Part shown: one piece after another, positions 55,165 through 64,000 of the stretch
How positions within the stretch are numbered: position 1 is the first letter of the stretch
Layout of the letters: each line of letters opens with the position of its first letter
NCBI GenBank assembly: GCA_037176705.1
Contig: CM073885.1
Span: forward strand, 159,640,290 to 159,704,289
Length of the DNA: 64,000 bases
Reading direction: 5' to 3'
DNA from: Molossus alvarezi
Taxonomy: Eukaryota; Chordata; Mammalia; Chiroptera; Molossidae
Position numbers and translations under genes: made by a program
Notes under the pieces: model-generated
The model's input: the letters and a program-made list of their open reading frames with translations, nothing else
Databases searched by the model: none
What the model was told of the DNA's origin: nothing

Positions 55165-58100
55165 CCGGCAGGCAGGGCGGCCGGGCGGGCAGCTGTCCCG
55201 GCCCGTCTGCGCCCCTCGCTCCTCCGCGGCCCCGGCCCGGCCCGCCGCTCGCAGAGCCAGGTGGGCCTGCTGAACCTACAGGATGTGCCCGAGCTCGTGG
55301 ACACGAAGAAGTAGGGCGCCGGTGTCCTGGACAGCCCGGATTCGGGGCTGCCCCCCAGCCGCTGGGGGCTCGCAGCGGGGCGCCGGGGGCGGCGGCGATG
55401 GCAGGGATCGCGCACCGGCACCTGGAGCGCTGGAGCCCGACGCGGCAGCGACCCCCGCGGTCCCGAACCCAGCCTCTCTCCCCCTCCGCTGGCCTCCGCC
55501 TGCGCGCCAAGGTTCTGCCCCTGTCCTTCGGAGAAGGAGTGGAGTGTGACCCCTTACCACTGAAGGAAGTAAGGTACACTTCCTCGGTCAAGTTCGACTC
55601 AGAGCAGCACTTCATTGAGACGTCGCCTGCCCCTGGGCCTGGCGGTGGCCTCCTGCAGCCAGAGGGTCACCTGCATCCCCAACTGCACGTGGCGCAACTA
55701 CAAGGCCGAGCTGTGCTTCCAGCCCCTCCACAAGCCCACCTGCTTCCTCAGCACCATCGTCTACCCAAGTACCTCAAGACCGTCTACACCACCACCATGG
55801 ATTCCAACAGCCTCAAGACTCTGAGGAGGGTCCTGTCCAGCGTGGGGCTCGAGGCCACGGAGTTCCTGGGCAGCGAGTACCTCTCGGATGAGTGCTGACT
55901 GCAGCAGGCCAGGTGGGGTGCCCTCCTGCCCCCGGGAATCTAACCTAGAGATACCTCTAAGCCCAGAGGAAAATGTCACGGCATCTTATAATAATTGAGA
56001 GATTTTTTTTAATTGTTTTGTAAAGGAGAGTATTTCTAGCGTGCTGCTCATGGTCTCCCCCAGAGTCTCAATTGGATGAGAAAAGAGAGGACTCGGGCTA
56101 AAGAGAAAGGGCCACGATTTGAAAGAGGGAGGGAGGGGAGCTCCTCTCCCATTGGTCAGTGTGTCAGAGGAAGGGCGGGGAAAGTCTCTGGCCTGGAAAA
56201 AGTGGTTTTGAGAAATTCAGCCCGGGCGTCTTCACCACGAGGAAAGCTGTGCTATAGCAGGGAGCCGTGACGCCCGTACGGGTCCAATGTGTGGAGAGCG
56301 GAGTCCGTTCCATGTCTATTTCCTGTTCACTGAAACGCTTAGAATTCTCTCCATCTTTTTCTCGACATCAAAAACCCCCAACCTCAGAATAAGATGTTTT
56401 TTAAAAAAAAAAAGAAAGAAAGGAAAGGTTCATCCTGTTTTCACCTCTTGGGTTGGGTTGGGTCGAGTCAATTGAAGGCGGAGTTTGGAGCCGTGGATTC
56501 CCCTTTGGTTCCTTCCACCCGGGTGCTTCTGAGCTCAGGCTCTGGCAAAGCGCCTGGTACCCTTGGCATCTGGTGATGTCTCCGCAGGCTTCTGTAACTC
56601 TCCTGATATGTATTTTGGGGTTTCCAAATACTTTCCTATTTTTTCATAAGGCAAAACATGAGTGCTTAGGCGTTTTAAAAGAGTGCTTAGGAAAATGCTT
56701 TGGGGGACTTCACTCACAGTGTGAGCTGGGGGCCACACCCTGGACTTGATGCCACCTGGGAGGAGGCAGATGTAGACATTACTGGTGATCTGGTTCGTCA
56801 GGATGGCTGTCCTCTCCAGGGATTTTGGGTCAAGTGCTCTAGGTCTCAGTGTTAGCATTGCAGAGGAATTCTGCCAGGGCCTTGGGTCTAAGCCAAAAGC
56901 CAGGAAATTGCCCCCCTCCTCCTCCCCCAGTGAATGAAACAAAAGGTGAAGTCAAAGGAGGGACTGAGGTTATCAGCCCAACTCCAAAACCTGGACGCTG
57001 TTGTGATGGTACAAATTTCTTTTAAGTGTTCATTTTAGCATAGGTGATGCTCATGGTGTTGAGTGTGAACTGAAGAGACTTGGTGAATTTGGCTGAACCC
57101 GCCTCAGAGGCAGGGATGGCAGCTGGACCAGGCGGGTGCAGTGGGCCAGCCTGCCTCTGGCTTCTCCCTCTGCCAGCCCTGCCTCACCCCAACCCTTACT
57201 TCTCCTCCCTGCCAATCCCTGAGGTTTTTGAGTGAAGAAAGTGGCAGATGGCTTTTTCTCTTCCAGTACTGGAAAGAACAAACCATGAATATTTCTTCTG
57301 AACACATCCAAATTATGTCAAGTGCTCGAGAGTTACAGTGTATTGTAAACTCGGACTCCTGCTGTTTCTGGGATTTCTGCTAAGGCAGAATTGATAGCTC
57401 TGTGGGTACCCTGGAGCCACAGCAGGGACTTTTGTTCTGAGGAGAGCAGGTGTGAGGATAATCATGCTCATTTAAAGTTGTGAGAGGCCTATAGAGCCAA
57501 AGTGTCTGGTGTCCTCTTCAGATTTAACAATGTGTAGTCTGCCGTGCTCCTGACTGTTGCAAGCATCCCCCGTGGAACCTGCAGTGAGCTGGGCCAGCCT
57601 GACCTGGCCAGGGTGGGGCTCAGTGGGCGGCCCCTCAGAGGGGTGCTCTGGGACCCTGTAATCTCCTTAATCACACAGAGCAACAAATGCTCCCTGTGTT
57701 TGGAAAAGCAAATTATGATCAAAATGGGTTTTTCTGTCCAATTTCATAATCTTGTCATGTAAGACAAGTGGTAAATGTAATTTTTAAGTTATGTTAAGAG
57801 AATTTCCAAGGCACTGATCTGACCAATGGGGACACCTGAGTGAGCTCAGGATGCTGTCGTGGGCAGCACACCAGGAGAGACAAGGGCTGGAGGACATGGC
57901 CTTTGACCACAGCAATGCTCTGAGATGGCCACATGGGATTTGTTTAGGGGATCGAGTTAAGTTCAGGCAAATCCTTCTAGGTAGGGAGAGGATCTGAATT
58001 ATATCAGTAAAGTAAGTAGAAGTGAGCGACTGTGAATGTGGAATGCGAATGGAGAAGCAGGTTTTATTTTGTTAAGTTATTCACTAGGGAACCAGCTTTA

Positions 58101-58584
58101 GCTCTTTCTAATCCTTCTTCTTCAAACCTACTTGGCAAACAGTTGCAGAAAAGGGAGCATGTGAAGACATAATGGGACACTCAGGGCAGATAAGTGATAT
58201 CAACGGACCTGTGTTGGTCTGCAAGGCAGAAGCAATGATTTTCAACACTCACTCATCAAAACCAGGCATTCCTAAGTGTACTTGGGAGATACAGTTTACT
58301 TATGAATTAAAGTCTTTCTTCTCAGGCTCTTAAGTTATGGCTTTTATGTAATAAGGATGATTAGTATTTTCAGAAAAAAAAATGTAATTTTCTTTTTGAA
58401 ATCAGACCTTTTAAAAAGGAATGATTCACTTTTCATTGGACACTTCTGTTTCGAACCTTAGGAAACCCAGGATAGTATGTGACAAACACTATCTTTTAAA
58501 TTAACTTTGACGTGTGTTCCACTCCATTTTGCTTTGTGACTTCTTCATTTAACAATAAATTATCTTAAAATAAAAATAAATTAA
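55165..58584 (+). pseudogene. RFLNB: RFLNB (refilin B) processed pseudogene
   Basis: An intronless, frame-broken copy of the refilin B (FAM101B/CFM1) mRNA. Refilins bind filamin and organise perinuclear actin. A very G/C-rich 5' part (55165-55260) leads into LLNLQDVPELVDTKK (55264), a stop, then GAGVLDSPDSGLPPS. Later parts lie in different frames: APAPGALEPDAAATPAVPNP, LSFGEGVECDPLPLKEVRYT, LGLAVASCSQRVTCIPNCTW and RNYKAEL, and finally LKTVYTTTMDSNSLKTLRR and EFLGSEYLSDEC with the stop at 55896-55898. At least three frameshifts and one stop. About 2.7 kb of 3' UTR-like sequence follows to AATAAA (58554-58559) and an A-rich tail (58567-58584). AAATGTAGAAT (55154-55164) and AAATACAGAAT (58585-58595) may be the TSD. 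The coding match is firm; the 3' UTR extent is inference. Confidence 0.88.
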
Positions 58585-58595
58585 AAATACAGAAT

Positions 58596-59350
58596 TAATC
58601 AAGCTAAGATGTTTATTGAGAACTGTTATGGCCCAGAACTGCTGGGGACACTTTAAACACACTAAAAAAGTAATCAAGTTATCAAGCATTTTTTAAATTG
58701 GGAAATCAATATTTTAAAACAATTATTAGGTGAGAGAAGTCATCACAAAACTGCACTGAGTTATTGGGATAGCCATGAAGCCCAAGGGAAAGTCACAGGA
58801 GGGTGAGTGCAGAAACATCCAGGGAGACTTCCTGGAGGATGGGGCCCTGGAGGCTGAGTGAGATGTAAGTAGGCAGAAGAGAAGGGAAAGGACATTCCAT
58901 ACAATACAATAAAATAAACCAGCAAGTGAGTCTTCCAGGGAAGTGTCCTGGGGACAGTGAGGACATTGTCCCAGTCAGCTCACAGGGGCTGTGATGAGAG
59001 CACGGGTGGCACAGATTCCCGTAGGGCTGGCATAGGGTCAGACGAGGAAGGACATTGGCGCAAGACAGGCATAAGTGCATAACATGAAAGTAAGGAGCCA
59101 CTTAGTTTCTGAGCAGGGTGTCAGGCCAACTAGCTGGTAAGGCTAGTGCCCAAATCCAAGCATGGGTAATGAGTCTCAGTCAAAAAGTGATGGTTATAGC
59201 AACAGAGAGGGGAAGAGAATAGAAACATCCCAAGGAAAAGATGAGAGGGAAGTTTCAAAGGCACAGTCCAGAGCTCTTGGAAACTATCTAACCATATCTC
59301 CTGTGGGGGGGAGGGCAGATTGCCTGCCACCAAGAGTTTGAAGACTCTTT
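58596..59350. other. Old interspersed repeat, not named
   Basis: No gene. 58780-59060 (GGAGACTTCCTGGAGGATG, GAAAGGACATTCC and similar) resembles a widespread old mammalian repeat that I cannot name with confidence. Confidence 0.35.
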
Positions 59351-59351
59351 A

Positions 59352-59562
59352 AATTCTCACCAGGGATATGTTCCCTATTGGTTTTAGAAAGAGAGAGAGA
59401 AACACATCTATGTGAAAAACATCTCTGTCAGTTACCTCCTGCATGCACCCAACTGGGGACCAAACCTGCAACCTGGGTATGTGACCTGATAGGAAACTGA
59501 ACCTCTGACACTTCAGTGTGTGGGAAAATGCTCCTACCAATCAAGCCACACAGGCCAGAGCA
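59352..59562 (-). mobile_element. Ves SINE (older type)
   Basis: Minus strand: TCTCACCAGGGATATG, TTGGTTTTAGAAAGAGAGAG, TACCTCCTGCATGCACCC, GCAACCTGGGTATGTGACC and the reversed head CACACAGGCCAGAGC. Diverged. Confidence 0.88.
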
Positions 59563-59719
59563 CCATCAATCATCTTTTAACTCAAGTTCCAATGCTCTTT
59601 ATTGAGAAAAACTTGGACCTACAGAAACATGAAACTATCCATGGAGTATTGTCTTTAAACAGCCAGAAGACAGTGAAATAACATATTCAAACTATTGAGA
59701 TAAAAAAGAACTGTCAGAA

Positions 59720-60853
59720 AAGAAATGGCAGCGAAGTGAATGGAGCGAACAGACCATCTCCCAGGACCAAACTGGATTTACAACGAAAATAAAGGCAAAT
59801 CGTCAGGAAAGGGCAACCGAAAGACACCTTGGAGGACCACATAACCAGAAACACCCACTCAATCCTGGTAGGCTTGCGAGGACGCAAGAGCGGCCTGGGC
59901 AGGGAACAGGGAACTCAGTGGGAAGTTACTGCTACCGCCTCCCTTGCGACCCTGCATGGGCCCTGGGAACTCTGCTGCCTGATAAGCTCTCGGATGGAGC
60001 CACACAGACTCACGGGGACCAGGGAACTCGGTGGGACGCTGCTACCAAGGCTGAGTCCCGCGAACCCTGCTGCCTGCTAAGCCCTCGACTGGTGCTGCAC
60101 GGACTCGTGAGGACCAGGTGACTGTGCTGGACGCTACTGCCACCTCTGCAGTGTCCCGCTACCGCGGCTCAGTCCTGGGGCTTCTGCTGAGTGCAACCCC
60201 CTCAGCTGGTGCCACAGCCACGGCCGCCCTTGGCTGGAAGCAGCGCCCTCGCCCTCGGGTTAAAAGTCCCAGGTGGTTCCACAATGCAGAGTCCGGACAG
60301 AGGCTAAATTGGCAGCAGCCACTCACCTTGGGCTCCGGCAGAGGGAAGGCAGACTGGACTAGAACTGTGTGGAGACACTCGGGATTTGGAGGGTGCTAAC
60401 AGATTTCGCTGAGTGCAGCCATGCAGGACTGCGGTCATTTTACTCCTTCTCAGGGCCCTGGGGAGAGGCAGCAGCCCCTCCCTCCCTCCCTCAGAGATTC
60501 TACCCCACCTGGTGGCCATTGAAATGCTAATTGAGGCACATTAACAATGAACACCTGCCTCACTCTCAAAAAATCCTCTTACACTGAGCACCTGAGGGAG
60601 TTTTTCAGGCAACTCAGAAACCAAGGATCTGCAGGTGACCTCTACTAATAGCCTCCAGGCAGAAAAAAAGCTAGAGGATAACTACCATTCCCTGGGCAAG
60701 CAACACTAACCAGAAAAGCTAAGACTTGACGGTGGTGTTTAAAGTGGGTCCTTCCTGGCGCATCCAAACCCAGGAGAGGGAGCCACAAACAGCAGAACAC
60801 CAACACCCACAGGGAAAATTTGGCAGACTCCAAAGCCCACTGTGATAGCCAAA
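59720..60853 (+). promoter_or_regulatory. L1-D 5' UTR (internal promoter region)
   Basis: About 1.13 kb upstream of ORF1, G/C-richer than the coding part and with several CpG (TTGCGACCC, ACTCGTGAGG, TACCGCGGC, CCCTCGCCCTCGG). By family knowledge the L1 5' UTR holds the RNA polymerase II promoter; no specific site is asserted. Its last 70 bp resemble the same region of L1-B. Confidence 0.7.
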
Positions 60854-61756
60854 ATGGTGAAAAACAGAAACAATAGCCAAATGAAAGAACAAGAGACCTC
60901 TACGAAAGATGAAATAAATGAGGTGGAGTTAAGCAAGTTAACAAAACTAGAATTTACAACCGTGATGTTGCAGAAGCTCAGCAGCATGTGTAAGGACATG
61001 AGGACCATGAGTAAAGACATAGAAATGTTGAAAATCAACCAGTGGGAAATTAAAAACCAACAGGAAGAAATGAAGAATGACATATCAGAAATGAAAAACA
61101 CATTGGAAGGTCTAAAAAGCAGAGTAGGGGAAGCTGAGGACCAGATCAGTGAGTTAGAAGACAGGCTAGAAGAAATCAACCAATCAGAAAACAAAAAGGA
61201 AAAAACGATTAAAAAACAGGAAGACAGCTTAAGAGAACTGTGGGACAACTGGAAACGGAATAATATTCGCATCATAGGAGTCCCTGAAAAAGAAGAAAAT
61301 AAGCGAGGGCTAGAGAATATATTCAAAGAAATAGTGACAGAAAACTTCCTTAATTTGGTGAAGGAAGAAGACATTCAAGTTCAAGAAGCACAGAGAGCCC
61401 CAAATAAGAAGAACCCAAACAGGACCACACCAAGACACATAGTAATCAAACTGCCACAAATTAAAGACAAAGAGAGAATCCTAAAAGCAGCAAGAGATAA
61501 GCAACAGGTTACCTACAAAGGAAACCCCAAAAGGCTCTCAGCTGACTTTTCACAAGAAACACTACAGGCCAGAAGGGAATGGCATGAAGTAATCAAGGTC
61601 ATGAAAAACAAGGATCTGAATCCAAGACTACTCTACCCAGCAAGGCTATCATTCAAAATAGAAGGTCAAATAAAGAGTTTTTCAGACAAAAAAAGGCTAA
61701 GGGAATACATCAGCACCAAACCAGCACTGCATGAAATGTTAAAAGGACTGCTGTAA
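60854..61756 (+). CDS. L1-D ORF1p, intact 300 residues
   Basis: The best preserved reading frame in the window. I take the ATG at 60854 (MVKNRNNSQMKEQE), the family start; the frame also runs upstream to a GTG at 60842. Residues 1-30 are polar. About 35-128 are heptad-rich coiled coil (MSKDIEMLKINQWEIKNQQ, VGEAEDQISELEDRLEEI). About 135-225 are the RRM-type domain (RNNIRIIGVPE, FLNLVKEEDIQVQEAQRA, TPRHIVIKL, KDKERILKAARDK). About 226-300 are the C-terminal domain (LQARREWHEVIKVMKNKD, RLLYPARLSFKIEG, ISTKPALHEMLKGLL). ORF1p trimers coat L1 RNA and act as a nucleic-acid chaperone. The stop is followed by a 45-bp spacer and ORF2. Whether this copy is expressed is unknown. Confidence 0.93.
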   Translation: MVKNRNNSQMKEQETSTKDEINEVELSKLTKLEFTTVMLQKLSSMCKDMRTMSKDIEMLKINQWEIKNQQEEMKNDISEMKNTLEGLKSRVGEAEDQISELEDRLEEINQSENKKEKTIKKQEDSLRELWDNWKRNNIRIIGVPEKEENKRGLENIFKEIVTENFLNLVKEEDIQVQEAQRAPNKKNPNRTTPRHIVIKLPQIKDKERILKAARDKQQVTYKGNPKRLSADFSQETLQARREWHEVIKVMKNKDLNPRLLYPARLSFKIEGQIKSFSDKKRLREYISTKPALHEMLKGLL

Positions 61757-61801
61757 TTACCAGGAGAAATGGGAAGGAAAATAGAACCACACTAAACAAA
61801 A

Positions 61802-64000
61802 ATGGCAATAAATAAGTACATATCAATAATCACCTTAAATGTAAATGGACTGAATGCTTCCATAAAAAGACACAGAGTAGCTGATTGGATAAGAAAGCAT
61901 GACCCATCTATATGTTGTTTACAAGAGACCCACCTCACAACAAAAGACTCACATAGGTTGAAAGTGAAGAGATGGAAAAAAATCTTTCAAGCAAACGGAA
62001 AAGAAAAAAAAGCTGGGGTAGCAATACTTATATCTGATAAAATAGATTTCAGAATGAAGGCCATAATTAGAGACAAAGAAGGCCACTACGTAATATTGAA
62101 AGGATCTATCCAACAGGAAGGTATAACCTTGATAAACATATATGCACCAAATATAGGAGCACCAAAATATATTAAAAATCTTCTGGAGGACTTCAAAGGA
62201 GAAATCAATAGCAATACAATCATAGTAGGGTACTTCAACACCCCGCTCACATCACTGGATAGATCCTCTAGACAAAAAATTAGCAAGGAAACAGAGACTC
62301 TAAATGAAGCACTAGACCAAATGGATTTAATAGATGTCTACAGAGAACTACACCCCAAAACACATTCTTCTCAAGTGCACATGGAACATTCTCAAAGATA
62401 GACCACATGTTAGGGCACAAACTAAGTCTCTACAAGTTCAAGAAGATTGAAATTATATCAAGCATCCTCTCAGAACACAATGGCATGAAACTAGAAATCA
62501 ATTGCAAGAAGAACATACAAAGACATTTGAACATATGGAAGCTAAATAGCATCTTATTAAATAATGAATGGGTCACCGAGGAGATCAAGGAAGAAATCAA
62601 AAATTTCCTGGAAAACAATGAAAATGAAGACACAACAACACAAAATCTATGGGATGCAGAGAAAGCAGTTCTGAGAGGGAAGTTCATAGCACTACAGGCC
62701 TACCTCAAAAAAGAATAAAAATCTCTAATAGACTATCTAACCTCAAAACTTAAAGAACTAGAGAGCAAACAAAAAGAAAACCCCAGAGCAAGTAGAAGGA
62801 AGGAAATAGTAAGGATCAGAGCAGAAATAAATGACATAGAGACCAAAAAAACAATTCAGAGGATCAATAAAACAAAGAGCTGGTTTTTCGAAAAGATAAA
62901 CAAGATTGATGGACCCTTAGCTAGGCTCACCAAGAAACAAAGAGAGAGAACCCAAATACACAAAATCAGAAATGAAAGAGGAGAGATAACAACTGACACC
63001 ACAGAAATACAAAAGATCGTTAACAACTACTATGAACAATTATATGCAAAAAATTCGACAATCTAAGCGAAATGGACAAATTTCTAGAAACACATAGTCT
63101 CCCAAAACTGGATCAGGAAGAGATAGAAAACTTGAACAGACCAATAACAACAGAAGAAATTGAAGATGTAATCAAGACTCTCCCAGCAAACAAAAGCCCA
63201 GGCCCGGATGGCTTCACGGGGGAGTTTTACCGAACATTCAAAGAAGAACTAATACCCATTCTCCTCAAACTATTTCAAAAAATTCAAGAAGAAGGAAGAC
63301 TTCCAAACTCATTTTATGAAGCCAGCATAATTTTAATTCCAAAACCAGAAAAAGACACAACAAAGAAAGAAAACTACAGGCCAATATCCCTGATGAACAT
63401 AGATGCCAAAATCCTGAACAAAATACTAGCAAATCGGATCCAGCAATACACCAAAAAAATTATCCACCATGACCAAGTGGGATTCATCCCAGGGATGCAA
63501 GGCTGGTATGGATGCAAAAATCCATAAATGTGATACACCACATAAATAAAATGAAGAATAAAAACCACATGATAATATCAATAGATGCTGAAAAAGCCTT
63601 TGACAAAATCCAGCATCCATTTCTGATAAAAACACTCAGCAGTGGGGGAATAGAGAGATCATATCTAGACATAATAAAGGCCATATATGAAAGACCTACA
63701 GCCAACATTGTACTCAATGGGCAAAAACTAAAAGCATTTCCATTAAGAACAGGAACAAGGCAAAGATGCCCACTTTCGCCACTCCTATTTAACATAGTAC
63801 TGGAAGTCTTAGCCACAGCAATCAGACAGGAAGAAAAAATTAAGGGGATCCAAATTGGAAAGGAGGAAGTGAAATTGTCATTATTTGCAGATGACATGAT
63901 ACTGTACATAGAAAACCCCAAAGACTCCACCAAAAGTTTACTAGACTTAATAAATGAATTAGGCAAAATGGCAGGATACAAAATTAACATCAAGAAATCG
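61802..64000 (+). pseudogene. L1-D ORF2p, damaged and incomplete in window
   Basis: ORF2 starts at the ATG 61802 (MAINKYISIITLNVNGLN). The endonuclease frame is open to 62401, with the Asn of NVNGLN and the Glu of LQETHLT in place. The catalytic block reads VGYFNTPL: codon 62231-62233 is TAC (Tyr) where the family has Asp. A frameshift near 62360, a TAA at 62716-62718, a frameshift near 63050 and another near 63508 follow. RT pieces are intact between them: [47 protein letters not shown], then in the last frame [30 protein letters not shown] and the catalytic LFADDMILY (FADD codons at 63884-63895). That last frame is open to the window edge. So RT residues are kept but no complete protein can be made. 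Confidence 0.9.

Larger units (their letters stand above)
59720..64000 (+). mobile_element. L1 (L1-D), plus strand, cut by the window edge
   Basis: Starts AGAAATGGCAGCGAAGTGAATGG at about 59720, an L1 5' end like those of L1-B and L1-C. The 5' UTR runs to 60853, ORF1 is at 60854-61756 and ORF2 starts at 61802 and leaves the window in the RT domain. ORF1 is intact. ORF2 has an endonuclease active-site change, three frameshifts and a nonsense codon. No Ves SINE lies within the visible part. The 3' end and TSD are outside the window. Confidence 0.93.

Noticed and set aside
54983..55615. A 210-codon open frame on the minus strand
   Set aside because: It is antisense to the G/C-rich 5' part of the RFLNB pseudogene and to a SINE. 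G/C-rich DNA has few stops.
60739..61374. A 211-codon open frame on the minus strand
   Set aside because: It is the antisense shadow of the intact L1-D ORF1; the Ser/Phe/Leu-rich translation is typical of that.
1..64000. A novel multi-gene system in the window
   Set aside because: All recognisable coding sequence belongs to L1/HAL1 elements or two processed pseudogenes. No gene cluster, operon-like arrangement or unexplained conserved protein was seen.

Overview
This is non-coding, repeat-dense mammalian DNA, almost certainly from a bat. The key evidence is about 26 copies of a tRNA-derived SINE whose head reads GCCCTGGCCGGTTTGGCTCAG or close to it. That is the hallmark of the chiropteran Ves family. 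The L1, HAL1 (half-L1), L2, MIR, MER5 and MER20 repeats around them fit a placental mammal. I cannot name the species. I found no intact host protein-coding gene, no RNA gene, no CRISPR array and no bacterial-style operon.

Layout. 1-3.2 kb: unassigned sequence, a pyrimidine microsatellite and a candidate solo LTR. 3.27-5.97 kb: a full-length ORF1-only L1 derivative (HAL1) on the minus strand with a 15-bp target-site duplication (TSD). 6.3-13.1 kb: Tigger-type DNA transposon pieces, many Ves SINEs, a second candidate LTR and an L2. 13.3-15.9 kb: old L1 3' fragments, one carrying a SINE nested in a SINE. 16.58-22.77 kb: a full-length L1 (here L1-A, minus) with a 16-bp TSD, two SINEs in ORF1 and a deletion in ORF2. 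22.8-31.2 kb: MER5A, MER20, SINEs, a GGAT repeat and much unassigned sequence. 31.24-38.36 kb: a composite L1 (L1-B plus a second 5' end, L1-C; minus) inside what looks like one TSD. 39.5-42.2 kb: an old MaLR-type LTR holding a COPS2 processed pseudogene and a SINE. 42.2-46.8 kb: a perfect hairpin, a SINE pair, a second full-length HAL1 (plus) and a MIR. 46.8-54.4 kb: mostly unassigned. 55.16-58.59 kb: an RFLNB (refilin B) processed pseudogene, probably with its whole 3' UTR. 59.72 kb to the window edge: a third L1 (L1-D, plus) with an intact 300-codon ORF1 and a damaged ORF2.

How the parts relate. Everything recognisable is a product of reverse transcription or an old DNA transposon. The L1s supply the reverse transcriptase, and the SINEs, HAL1s and pseudogenes are its likely passengers, as their A-rich tails and TSDs show. 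None of the visible L1 copies looks able to move now. L1-A has lost the RT catalytic box. L1-B has FTDD in place of FADD and is broken in several frames. L1-D has a Tyr at the endonuclease catalytic Asp plus several frame breaks.

I did not find a convincing undescribed biological system. The items most worth checking are the composite L1 with a duplicated 5' end, the HAL1 pair, the short tRNA-only SINE class, the repeated use of one target by two SINEs, the 3' hairpin of the Ves tail, and the perfect 21-bp hairpin at 42.6 kb. All repeat and family names come from recognition by eye, without a database search.
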